DNA of 64,000 nt from Halorubrum rubrum (GTDB lineage Archaea; Halobacteriota; Halobacteria; Halobacteriales; Haloferacaceae). Location of the stretch: positions 62,001 through 126,000 of the forward strand of contig NZ_JANHDM010000003.1 of the NCBI RefSeq assembly GCF_024494685.1, given 5' to 3'. The notes under the pieces are model-generated. The model was given only the letters and a program-made list of their open reading frames with translations, searched no databases and had not been told where the DNA came from. Below are positions 7,490 through 14,470 of the stretch, piece by piece. The position numbers were made by a program, and so were the translations under genes. Every line of letters begins with the position of its first letter. The stretch's first letter is position 1.

Positions 7490-8557
7490 ATGATAACTCA
7501 GTCGGAGGTCTTTCGCGAGGGTCGCCTCCCGCGGACGCTGGTCCACCGCGAGCCGGAGATGGACCAGGTCTCTCGTGCGCTCCAGCCCGCACTCCGTGGC
7601 GATCGCGCCGAGGACCTGCTCATCTCGGGCCCTTCTGGTGTGGGAAAGACTACGCTCGCCCGCCTCTTTCTCGACAACTCGCGGGCGCCGACGAACGTCG
7701 ACGCGACGATCGTACGCTCGCTCGGGGAGACGACCGGGTCGATCCTCCGCGATGCCATCAACGAGCACCCGAGCGACGCGAGCGTCCACCGCGGCGTCGC
7801 GACCGACCAGCTGGCGGGCGTCCTTCGCGATGCCGTCGACGCGCCGTTCATCCTGGTCCTCGACGAGGCGGACGACCTTCCCGAGACGGATGTCCTCGAG
7901 GAACTCTCGAGCGTTCCGGGCGTGGCTGTCATCGCGATCGCACACGACGCCGACGACTGGCTCGCACGGATCGACCAGCGCCACCGCCCGCAGTTCGCCG
8001 GCGAGCATCACGTTCACCTCGACCGCTACTCGCCTGGAGAGCTCGCGGACATCCTCCAGCCCCGGGCCGACCAGGGTCTCGAGGCGGGCGCGGTCTCACG
8101 CGAGCAGCTCGAGCAGATCGCCGACGACGTCGCCGGGCGCGCTCGCAACGCCATCCAGACGCTCAAGTGGGCGGCGCGGCTCGCCGGTCGGCGCGGTCAC
8201 GACTCGATCACGACGGCCGACATCGTCGACGCTCGCGAGGAGGCGCAACGAGAGATCCGTGCGGCCGCCCTCGAATCGCTGCCGTACCATCATCATGTGA
8301 TGTTCGAACTCGTCCGTCGCGACGCCCCGATCGAGAGCCACGACCTCCACGAAGGGTACGAGGCGATCGCCGCCGAGGCGTACGCGGACCACGTCGGGAC
8401 GCCGATCGGGAAACGCTCGCGAACGCTGAAGCTGCGGAAGCTCGCGGAGTACGGCCTCGTCGAGTGGACGGACCACGACGACAACTCGCGGACCTATCGC
8501 GTGACCGATCCCGGTATCGAGTCGCAGTTCGATATCCCGACCCCCCTCCGAAATTAA
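7490..8557 (+). CDS. cdc6: Orc1/Cdc6-family replication initiator of the element
   Basis: This 355-residue AAA+ protein has Walker A GPSGVGKTT (about residues 47-55), Walker B ILVLDEADD (about 121-129), a sensor-1-like region AIAHDADD, and a C-terminal winged-helix domain (about 270-350). This is the Orc1/Cdc6 layout. Proteins of this family bind origin repeats and load the MCM helicase. Here it probably initiates replication of the excised element. A TATA-like TTTATAA (about 7455-7461) lies about 30 bases before ATG 7490, so it is leaderless and transcribed on its own. I could not identify origin recognition boxes in the adjacent spacers. Confidence 0.88.
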   Translation: MITQSEVFREGRLPRTLVHREPEMDQVSRALQPALRGDRAEDLLISGPSGVGKTTLARLFLDNSRAPTNVDATIVRSLGETTGSILRDAINEHPSDASVHRGVATDQLAGVLRDAVDAPFILVLDEADDLPETDVLEELSSVPGVAVIAIAHDADDWLARIDQRHRPQFAGEHHVHLDRYSPGELADILQPRADQGLEAGAVSREQLEQIADDVAGRARNAIQTLKWAARLAGRRGHDSITTADIVDAREEAQREIRAAALESLPYHHHVMFELVRRDAPIESHDLHEGYEAIAAEAYADHVGTPIGKRSRTLKLRKLAEYGLVEWTDHDDNSRTYRVTDPGIESQFDIPTPLRN

Positions 8558-8594
8558 CCCTCTCTATATACTGTCAACCATCGAATCGCTGGGT

Positions 8595-8852
8595 ATGCCT
8601 TCCACGGCAACCCGCAAAACGATCGACGTTCGCGAGCTCGGGTTCGAACCAAACGGCTCCTTCGGGACCGATGTCGACGTCCAGGTCGACGACGCCGGCG
8701 ACGAGACGGTCGTCGAGGTCGCCTACGAGGGCTGGGTGTGGACATTGGAGTTCGACAAGTACGGCCAGCTGACGGACGCGCCGACGGACTCGTCGCCGGC
8801 GTGGCTGGGCCCGGTGATCAAGAAGGCAGACCCAGCGCTCAAGGTGTGTTGA
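8595..8852 (+). CDS. Hypothetical protein (85 aa)
   Basis: This short acidic protein of mostly beta character (VQVDDAGDETVVEV, AYEGWVWTLEF) ends in a single Cys. A TATA-like TCTATATAC (about 8561-8569) lies about 28 bases before the ATG, indicating its own leaderless promoter just after the initiator gene. One base separates it from the next gene. No family was recognised. Confidence 0.65.
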   Translation: MPSTATRKTIDVRELGFEPNGSFGTDVDVQVDDAGDETVVEVAYEGWVWTLEFDKYGQLTDAPTDSSPAWLGPVIKKADPALKVC

Positions 8853-8853
8853 G

Positions 8854-9066
8854 ATGGGCGACGTGATCGTCATCGACGAGTCAGAGCCCGGTGGGCAGTG
8901 GCGCTACGGCTGCCCGAACGGACACACCGATTGGATCAAGCGCGACGGCATGATCCAGTGCCGGAGTTGTCCGCATCCGAAGATACCCGGGCGCGTCAGC
9001 TACGACGTCGTCCTCGATCTGAAAACGGGACAGCAGATCGCCGTCGACGAGGTGCGCGTACGATGA
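8854..9066 (+). CDS. Small zinc-ribbon protein (70 aa)
   Basis: The segments RYGCPNGHTDW and MIQCRSCPHPK supply Cys, His and a CxxC knuckle, consistent with a single zinc ribbon. It follows the 85-residue gene by one base and ends six bases before the convergent repressor gene. The product may bind DNA or a protein partner. Its function is unknown. Confidence 0.7.
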   Translation: MGDVIVIDESEPGGQWRYGCPNGHTDWIKRDGMIQCRSCPHPKIPGRVSYDVVLDLKTGQQIAVDEVRVR

Positions 9067-9071
9067 CTGGG

Positions 9072-9359
9072 CTACTCCCGCGCCTCGAGCTCGGCGGCGT
9101 CGAGCTCCTCGTCGAGGTAGGCGCGGCCTTCATCGGTGATTCCATAGAGGCCGCGGTGGACCTGGTCGAGGAGGCCGTAGTTAGCCAGTTCTTTACACCG
9201 GGTACTGGCGTACTGCCGGACCGGTCCGCCCTTCGCCTCGATCGCGATCGGCGTCAGATTCCCGTACTCCCGGATCAGTTCGAGAATCCGGTCATCAGAC
9301 GGGGTCATCCAGTCGGCCGACTCGCGCATGACGTCCGTTGCTCGCGTTGCGGTGCTCAT
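9072..9359 (-). CDS. PhiH1-type winged-helix repressor
   Basis: This 95-residue protein contains RILELIREYGNLTP followed by VRQYASTRCKELANYGLL and HRGLYGITDEGRAYLDEEL, the characteristic winged helix of PhiH1-repressor-like proteins of haloarchaea. These are dimeric transcription regulators. In the phage PhiH the prototype controls lysogeny. It is transcribed leftward, away from the operon starting at 9572, and the spacer between them contains TTGTA/TACAA repeats that are candidate operators. An alternative start at the internal Met of MRESADW is possible. It is very likely the master regulator of the element. Confidence 0.85.
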   Translation of the reverse strand: MSTATRATDVMRESADWMTPSDDRILELIREYGNLTPIAIEAKGGPVRQYASTRCKELANYGLLDQVHRGLYGITDEGRAYLDEELDAAELEARE

Positions 9360-9390
9360 AGACTCACCGATACATGGCGTTTTGATACGG

Positions 9391-9456
9391 TTGTACTTGT
9401 AGCTATGGTTAATCGTCTCTTAACACTTTACAACCGTCAGTAACTTATTTGTAATA
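9391..9456. promoter_or_regulatory. Candidate operator/promoter region of the repressor and the rightward operon
   Basis: The AT-rich spacer contains GTACTTGTA (9393-9401, shared with the palindrome at 5618-5633) and an inverted pair TTACAA (9428-9433) / TTGTAA (9449-9454). A TATA-like TTATTTGTAATA (9445-9456) would start rightward transcription at about 9471-9478. A PhiH1-type repressor binding here would block the rightward promoter and possibly its own. This is inferred from sequence only. Confidence 0.5.
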
Positions 9457-9475
9457 GGCAGAATAATGGCTAGTT

Positions 9476-9556
9476 GACCTGGCCTTCGCGGGACAAAACC
9501 CCGCCGGTGTGACAGCACCGACGGGCCGGGTCCCAGAGCGCCCCTCTGACGAGGGG
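9476..9556 (+). ncRNA. Candidate structured leader or small RNA with a three-way junction
   Basis: Four helices can be drawn. P1 pairs 9476-9484 with 9524-9532 (9 bp with one G-U). P2 pairs 9488-9492 with 9500-9504. P3 pairs 9505-9509 with 9516-9520 and stacks directly on P2. P4 pairs 9541-9546 with 9551-9556 around a TGAC tetraloop. P1-P3 form a compact three-way junction. The predicted transcription start lies right at its 5' edge and the next ATG is at 9572, so the RNA would be the leader of the operon or a separate small RNA. I do not recognise it as a known family. High GC makes chance helices possible, but the nested arrangement is unusual. Confidence 0.45.
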
Positions 9557-9571
9557 ATTTGACAGAGACCC

Positions 9572-9802
9572 ATGAGAAGATCAGACAACAGGGACCTTAA
9601 GAATAGTCCCAATACGGCACGAGACGGCGCAGAGATTCTCGAGAGCGCATCGATCCTCGACGACGGGCACGTCCCGGCACCAGCTGGGCACGCGCCACGG
9701 ATCGACGTCGAGCAGACCGACCCGGATAGTGAGACGCTCCGCGTGAGCGAGCGCGGTCGCGATGGCGCGTGGATCGAGTACGAACGCGTGGGGGTGCGCT
9801 GA
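9572..9802 (+). CDS. Hypothetical protein (76 aa), first gene of rightward operon
   Basis: This short hydrophilic protein begins MRRSDNRDLKNSPNTARDG and ends in a GAWIEYERVGV strand. There are no Cys or membrane segments and no known family. It follows the structured leader by 15 bases and its stop overlaps the next ATG (TGATG). This makes it the first gene of an operon of nine overlapping genes up to 13101. Confidence 0.65.
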   Translation: MRRSDNRDLKNSPNTARDGAEILESASILDDGHVPAPAGHAPRIDVEQTDPDSETLRVSERGRDGAWIEYERVGVR

Positions 9803-10539
9803 TGCGCGCGACCATCATCGCCCTCGCCCGCGACGACATCGCGGACCCGCACATCGAGAGCCGCGTCGAGAACGCCACGTACCCCGCGATCGACGCGACG
9901 GCGTACGAGCGGCTCGACGGGACCACGATCTACGCCGGCGACGCGGCGGCGAAGATCGACACGGAGCGCGAGGAGATCTACGTCTCCGACGACGCGATCA
10001 TCACCGAGACCACGAAGGGTAAAGAGGACGCGTACTGCGAGTGGATCGCCGACCTCACCGCCGGCTGGGTCGGCGTCAATCGGTCGGACGGCGACTGGCT
10101 CTTCGACTCGCTCGGCGCGACGAACGGGACACTGATCCGGCGGGCCGTGATAGACGTCGACGGCTTCGCGAGCTACCTCTCGGACTACCCGAACGCCGAC
10201 GCGTGGAACACCACGCAGACGCGCAGCCTCGATGCGGATGACGACGCCGAGGAGTCGACCATCAAGTACCACGACGCGGCACACCTCTCGGAGACGGGCG
10301 GCAGTCGTGAGACGACGATGCTCGGCTTCGAGTACTACTGGAACGACAACTACACCCGCGGCGTCGTCGCCGAGAGCGGCTACGTCGCGCTCTTCGACGG
10401 CGGTGACCGGGCCGGCGAGTACGCGGCCTTCATCAACTCGGAGATCCTGCCGTTCGCGAGCCTGCCCGAGGAGTTCCAGGGCGCGCTCAGCGACGCCCGC
10501 GGGACCGACGACCAGGGGGTGGAGGCCGATGGCGAGTGA
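9802..10539 (+). CDS. Hypothetical protein (245 aa)
   Basis: ATG 9802 (MRATIIALARDD) is chosen because it overlaps the preceding TGA. The protein is acidic and Tyr/Trp-rich, with alternating strands and helices (WIADLTAGWVGVNRSDGDWLF, FEYYWNDNYTRGV) and no Cys. It may be a single-domain alpha/beta protein. I recognise no family. It overlaps the next gene by 11 bases. Confidence 0.7.
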   Translation: MRATIIALARDDIADPHIESRVENATYPAIDATAYERLDGTTIYAGDAAAKIDTEREEIYVSDDAIITETTKGKEDAYCEWIADLTAGWVGVNRSDGDWLFDSLGATNGTLIRRAVIDVDGFASYLSDYPNADAWNTTQTRSLDADDDAEESTIKYHDAAHLSETGGSRETTMLGFEYYWNDNYTRGVVAESGYVALFDGGDRAGEYAAFINSEILPFASLPEEFQGALSDARGTDDQGVEADGE

Positions 10540-10741
10540 GGATCGCGTGCTCCCGAACGGAGGAGAGATCCACTTCACCGACGAGCGAGATCCACACAGC
10601 GCCGATCGAGTCGAGTTCCTGCCCGGCGGCATGGTGAAGGCGATCTACAAGAGCCAGTATCAGCTCGAAGTGTACCCGCCGCACGTCATCGAGGGCGTGT
10701 ACACGTTCACGAAACACCTCGAGGACGAGGAGTGGTGGTAA
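10529..10741 (+). CDS. Conserved small provirus/plasmid protein (70 aa)
   Basis: The protein begins MASEDRVLPNGGEIHFTDE and has a compact beta pattern (VEFLPGGMVKAIYKSQYQLEVYPP) ending in EEWW. Proteins of this kind recur in haloarchaeal temperate elements, usually between a regulator and an integrase. The start lies inside the preceding gene (11-base overlap). Its role is unknown. Confidence 0.7.
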   Translation: MASEDRVLPNGGEIHFTDERDPHSADRVEFLPGGMVKAIYKSQYQLEVYPPHVIEGVYTFTKHLEDEEWW

Positions 10742-10743
10742 CG

Positions 10744-11652
10744 ATGTCTGAGCTAAGCGCGACTGACCACGTCCACGACCTCGCCGATCGGAACGCGATC
10801 TCGACGGCGATCGCCGACCGGCTTGACGACAACGGCTTCGAGACAGTCGCCGACCTCCTGATCGCTGATGTGAGCGACCTCGAGGACGTGCCGTACATCG
10901 GTGGGAAGCGGGCGGCGGCGATCCTCGAGGCAGTCGACGCTGTCGAGAAGCCCGCGCCGGAGCCGCGCGATGTCGACCTCGAGGCGACCGAGAGCGTGGT
11001 GAGCGAGGCCGCGATCCCGCTGTCGGTCCGGCGAGGCGAGAAGGTGCTCACGAGCCGCACGACTTCCGACAGCTATCACACGACCGCCTGTCGAAACGTT
11101 CGGAAGGACTCGAACCTCGCAGAGCGCTCGTGGAAGTACGCCGACACCCACGATCTTGAGGAGTGCGAGTACTGCTCGGGCGAGTGGAGCCCAGGCATCC
11201 GAGGCGACACCAGCGTCTCCGCCGTCACCGAGCCCCTCGAGTTCGATCCGGTTGCGGACGTTCTCGACGTCGGGCTCGGCGAGAAAGTCGCGATCGTCAC
11301 CGAAGATGGAGAGTCCTGGGCGTCACCGTGGTGTGTTGTCGACGTCGACGAGACCGTGTCGTGGACGGCGCCGCTCGGTGAGGACTTCGAGACGCGGACA
11401 GTGACCGTCCGGACGAGTCCGCAGTCGGGTCGACAGTACGACCTCCTTGTCACGGGCGACGAGGTATGGATGGCCGGCCAGTACAAGGGCCAGCCGTATC
11501 AGCGACTCTGGCGCGTCGAACAGGTGAATCCGGTCGGCCGCATTGCGCAGTCGAGTTACTACCAGCTCGTCGGCCAGCAGCAAGAACAGGAGGATGCGAA
11601 GCCAGAAGGCGATGACACCTGGCGGCAGTACCAGTCGCTGGGTGAAGCATGA
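10744..11652 (+). CDS. Helix-hairpin-helix protein with a Cys/His cluster (302 aa)
   Basis: Residues of about 15-60 form a helix-hairpin-helix pair (FETVADLLIADVSDLEDVPYIGGKRAAAIL), a DNA-binding fold of the Rad51/Ercc1 type. Residues of about 105-145 hold HTTACRN and CEYCSG, a Cys/His cluster similar to small metal-binding modules. The rest (about 150-300) is beta-rich without known relatives. It is transcribed in the integrase-proximal operon and may act in element replication or recombination. The start at 10744, two bases after the previous stop, is preferred to a GTG 12 bases upstream. Confidence 0.7.
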   Translation: MSELSATDHVHDLADRNAISTAIADRLDDNGFETVADLLIADVSDLEDVPYIGGKRAAAILEAVDAVEKPAPEPRDVDLEATESVVSEAAIPLSVRRGEKVLTSRTTSDSYHTTACRNVRKDSNLAERSWKYADTHDLEECEYCSGEWSPGIRGDTSVSAVTEPLEFDPVADVLDVGLGEKVAIVTEDGESWASPWCVVDVDETVSWTAPLGEDFETRTVTVRTSPQSGRQYDLLVTGDEVWMAGQYKGQPYQRLWRVEQVNPVGRIAQSSYYQLVGQQQEQEDAKPEGDDTWRQYQSLGEA

Positions 11653-11783
11653 GCACGCAGTACCGCGTCGTCGACCGCGTCGAGCGTGAGACGGCCGAGA
11701 TGCTCGAGCAGACTAACGCCGTCCTCGCGCACGATGACGACTCGACGTACGTCCTCGAGGAGGTGGATGACGATGGCGAGTGA
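11649..11783 (+). CDS. Small acidic protein (44 aa)
   Basis: The frame from ATG 11649 (MSTQYRVVDRVERETAEML) to TGA 11783 is locked in by a 4-base ATGA overlap with the preceding gene and an 11-base overlap with the following one. It has the strong GC3 bias of the operon. It is a single amphipathic helix flanked by acidic residues. The function is unknown. Confidence 0.55.
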   Translation: MSTQYRVVDRVERETAEMLEQTNAVLAHDDDSTYVLEEVDDDGE

Positions 11784-12483
11784 CGCTGGAATCACACCCC
11801 GTGACATCCTCGATGAGCGCGACGGGTGCGGCCCGACCAACCCTTCTATCGAAGAGACGCGAGCCGACTCATCTAGTGAGGAGGCACGGGCCGTCTGTAC
11901 GCGCTTCGTCGCAGAGTTCGTCGACGACACCCGGATCGCGTCCTCTTCGCAGATCCACGCGGCGGTGGACGCCCCCGATGAGATGCGTGTTCAAGCGATC
12001 GGCCGAGCACTCGGCTGTCGGATGGCCGGGGTAACGCCCGAGGGGTTCCTCGCCGACGTCGAGATCTCGAAGTGGCGCGACTCTAATCCCACGAAGTGGC
12101 AGTTCGAACGCGTCTCGGGTGCCGCCGATCCGTCGATACCGGCACGCCCGCAGCGGAAGATCGACCTCGTCCGTGCGATCGAGACGGTCACCGATATCGA
12201 CGGCCCGACAACGGTCGACGAGGAGACAGGCGGATCCCCACGCATCCGGATCTGCGTCGGATGGATGCGCGATGCGCTCGTGGCCGTGATCGACGCAGTC
12301 GACGCCGATGTCGACGACGACCTGGAGATCGAGGAGCTGACGAAACTCGAGTGCTCCGGCGTCCTCGAGCGCGTCGTGAGTGACGAGGTGAGCGGCTTTC
12401 CAGGTGATTGGAGCAAGCCGACGATCGCGGGGCTGTACGACATCCTCGTCGCCGGCCGCGATCCCGCGGAGGTGGAACTGTGA
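11773..12483 (+). CDS. Hypothetical protein (236 aa)
   Basis: ATG 11773 (MASDAGITPRDIL) is chosen because it overlaps the end of the 44-residue gene. Codons further upstream in frame are shadow sequence. The protein is acidic and helical, with three isolated Cys and segments AIGRALGCRMAGV and IRICVGWMRDALVAVIDAV. The C-terminal part could be a small helical DNA-binding domain. No family was recognised. Confidence 0.65.
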   Translation: MASDAGITPRDILDERDGCGPTNPSIEETRADSSSEEARAVCTRFVAEFVDDTRIASSSQIHAAVDAPDEMRVQAIGRALGCRMAGVTPEGFLADVEISKWRDSNPTKWQFERVSGAADPSIPARPQRKIDLVRAIETVTDIDGPTTVDEETGGSPRIRICVGWMRDALVAVIDAVDADVDDDLEIEELTKLECSGVLERVVSDEVSGFPGDWSKPTIAGLYDILVAGRDPAEVEL

Positions 12484-12575
12484 GGTCCTCCGTGTCGTTC
12501 GCGACGCGGTGGGTGCTGGTCGGTTCAGTCGTCGTGCTCGCGTGGATGCTCCTGGAGAGCGGTGGTGCGCTGTGA
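12480..12575 (+). CDS. Single-span membrane microprotein (31 aa)
   Basis: A GTG start at 12480 overlaps the previous stop (GTGA), and the TGA at 12573-12575 overlaps the GTG start of the next gene in the same way. The 31 residues comprise a short basic N-terminus, one hydrophobic helix (WVLVGSVVVLAWMLLE) and a tiny tail. Double GTGA overlaps and the clean transmembrane profile support translation. It resembles phage-encoded small membrane peptides in size only, and no function is known. Confidence 0.5.
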   Translation: MRSSVSFATRWVLVGSVVVLAWMLLESGGAL

Positions 12576-12913
12576 GCACGCGCTATCCGGTTCGGCGTCC
12601 GTCGGACCACCTTGACGAGCGGTTTCGCGTCCGCGCGAGTAGCGAGGCGGTGTCGGTCGCGACTGCGTGGGAGCGCGGGCTCCGCCTGGAGGTGCCGGCA
12701 GAGGCGCCGATCCCTCGTCACGATGAAGCGCGGTACGACGCCCGCGGCGACGTCGTCATCTTCCGGCGTGAGCAGACGCTCACGACGTGCTACGGCCTCC
12801 GGCCGGAGTACCTCACGGACATCCACGGCGTCGCGACGGCAGCCACCGTCGACGAACAGTTCGGAACGGCGTACTGTGCGGCGATCAACCCGCGGAATCT
12901 GGAGACGCTATAG
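12572..12913 (+). CDS. Hypothetical protein (113 aa)
   Basis: GTG 12572 (MSTRYPVRRPSDHLDERF) overlaps the stop of the microprotein. An ATG-initiated version would remove much of the conserved-looking N-terminus. The product is a mixed-charge alpha/beta protein containing VSVATAWERGLRLEVP and TTCYGLRPEYL. I recognise no family. Confidence 0.6.
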   Translation: MSTRYPVRRPSDHLDERFRVRASSEAVSVATAWERGLRLEVPAEAPIPRHDEARYDARGDVVIFRREQTLTTCYGLRPEYLTDIHGVATAATVDEQFGTAYCAAINPRNLETL

Positions 12914-12915
12914 CG

Positions 12916-13101
12916 ATGAGCACTATATCAAAAGGTACGAGCGCTGACGAGCCCGATCCGGGAACGGATGACTGGGTTGAAGCGAACGAAGGATGGCTCG
13001 AGGAGGTCGCCGAGAGCGACCGGCAGGATGCGTGGGTCGCCAAGCGCGTACTCGAGAACTACCGGTCGTCGGATGAGGACGAGGAAGGTGGAGCAACATG
13101 A
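12916..13101 (+). CDS. Small acidic protein (61 aa)
   Basis: The frame from ATG 12916 (MSTISKGTSADEPD) encodes a soluble protein with a helical centre (VEANEGWLEEVAESDRQDAWV). It ends 43 bases inside the convergent integrase gene, so the two 3' ends overlap antisense. It is the last gene of the operon from 9572. Its function is unknown. Confidence 0.6.
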   Translation: MSTISKGTSADEPDPGTDDWVEANEGWLEEVAESDRQDAWVAKRVLENYRSSDEDEEGGAT

Positions 13102-14336
13102 TCGCCACGAGAGTCAACGTGGCTGTGGAGCTCCCGCGTCTTCAGGCGCTCGAGCCGGTCCTCGAGCTCGGCGATCGTGTCGAGCGTGGTGTCGCGAGCG
13201 GCATCCTGGACTTCACGGGCGTCTCGAGAGACGGCGTCGCCGCACTGCGGACAGTAGTCGTGGTGCGGGGCGACGGTCTCGGTACAGTTCCCACACCGAC
13301 GTCGCGTCCGGTCGAGGGTGTCCTCGTCGGGCTCGAGGATGCCGGCCTTCTCGAAGATGGACTGGTTGTGCTCCTCGGCGGCGATGTGCTCGTAAGTCTC
13401 CCACATGTCCGTGTCGATGCTCCAGTGGACGCGGTGCTCGACTTCGGCCCGGTCGTACCCCTCGCGGCGCATCCGCGTCACGGCGCTGTGTCGGAAGTTG
13501 TGCGGGTTAGTCGGCTTGTCGACGCCGGCGTCGGCAGCGATCGAGTTGAGCAGCGAGCGGATGGTGTTCGGTGCGACCGTCCCGTCGCGCTCTTCGAGCT
13601 CGAAGCCGTTGCCCGGCAGCCGGTGGATGAAGGCTGCGTCCGGGTCGTTCGGCCGCGGGTGCGCGTTCCGGAGGTACGACCGGAGCGTCGCCCGGCTGTC
13701 GATGAGGGGGTACTCGTGGATGGGTGCGCCCTTCAGGCCGGCGGCGTCCTCGTTCGGCGTGTACGTCGCGACCTCGCCCTCGAGGTCGACGTCCTTGACG
13801 CGGAGGGTCGCCATCATGGAGAGTCGCGCCGCCGTATCGGAGAGGAACTCGATGATGGCGGTGTCACGGAGGCGCTTCGTCGCGTCGCAGAGCGCGCGGA
13901 TGTCCTCCTCTTTGAGCATGTCCTCCGGCCGCACGTTGTTGTCGGGCTGGGGTGTCAGCTCGTAGTCGTCGGCCCACTCGGAGAGTTCGAGGTCGGTGTG
14001 GAGCTTCCGGATGACGAACTCGACGTTGCGGATCGTCCCGTCGGAGAGTCCGGGGTCGCTCCCACGGCCGTACTCAGGGTTGTGTCGGAGGTCGTAGACG
14101 TGCTCGTCCATGAGCGCCTCGGAGAGCTCGACGATCGGCGTGTCAAGGCGCTCGGCCGTCTTCCGGAGGTTTCGGAGGTAGGTCTGGATCGTCCCTTCGG
14201 TGACGCTGCCGTCGATCTTGGTGACCCAGCGCTTGACGGCACGGGCGTCAGCCTCGCAGTAGGGCCCGTCATCGAGAGCATCGAGCTCGCGCTGGAGGTA
14301 CTCGCCGTAGCGCTGGTAGTCGTTGATCCGACTCAT
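13059..14336 (-). CDS. Tyrosine recombinase (integrase) with C-terminal zinc ribbon
   Basis: The 425-residue protein has an N-terminal SAM-like core-binding domain and a catalytic domain. The visible residues are Arg171 (in AARLSMM), His279 and Arg282 (HNFRH) and Tyr315 (MWETYEH). A C-terminal zinc ribbon (C348, C351, C362, C365) and a short coiled coil follow, as in many haloarchaeal SNJ2-type or XerCD-like integrases. ATG 14336 is preceded by TTTTATT at the right distance for a leaderless promoter. The longer frame to 14462 would run over that promoter. The gene points into the element from its right edge. It presumably catalyses integration at an attachment site between 14337 and 14440. 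Confidence 0.9.
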   Translation of the reverse strand: MSRINDYQRYGEYLQRELDALDDGPYCEADARAVKRWVTKIDGSVTEGTIQTYLRNLRKTAERLDTPIVELSEALMDEHVYDLRHNPEYGRGSDPGLSDGTIRNVEFVIRKLHTDLELSEWADDYELTPQPDNNVRPEDMLKEEDIRALCDATKRLRDTAIIEFLSDTAARLSMMATLRVKDVDLEGEVATYTPNEDAAGLKGAPIHEYPLIDSRATLRSYLRNAHPRPNDPDAAFIHRLPGNGFELEERDGTVAPNTIRSLLNSIAADAGVDKPTNPHNFRHSAVTRMRREGYDRAEVEHRVHWSIDTDMWETYEHIAAEEHNQSIFEKAGILEPDEDTLDRTRRRCGNCTETVAPHHDYCPQCGDAVSRDAREVQDAARDTTLDTIAELEDRLERLKTRELHSHVDSRGDHVAPPSSSSSDDR

Positions 14337-14470
14337 ACACAGTGCGATGAGATGGCTTTCAATAAAACCCGGTTTAGAGAAAATAGTCTTTTTGCCTTCG
14401 GGGGGTGTCACGACCGGGTCGGGACGACGTCGATCGCCCGGTATATACGCGTTCGAGACCACGCGTCCGT

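Larger units (their letters stand above)
1..14440. mobile_element. Right-hand part of an integrated plasmid/provirus-like element
   Basis: The stretch carries an Orc1/Cdc6 initiator, a HerA-like ATPase, a PhiH1-type repressor, a tyrosine integrase at its right end, and about twenty short genes with ATGA- or TGATG-type overlaps. This combination is typical of haloarchaeal integrative plasmids and temperate viruses. The right boundary must lie between the integrase start (14336) and the peroxiredoxin promoter (TATA-like bases near 14441), because both look intact. I found no tRNA fragment there and could not define the attachment site. The left end is outside the window. No capsid, spike or portal gene is seen, so plasmid versus virus is open. 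Confidence 0.75.

Noticed and set aside
9445-10632. Minus-strand 395-codon frame across the element control region
   Set aside because: It is shadow of the rightward operon and runs across the candidate promoter and structured RNA.
14337-14470. tRNA gene or tRNA fragment as attachment site beside the integrase
   Set aside because: No T-arm GTTCGA-type sequence or acceptor pairing could be found in this spacer.
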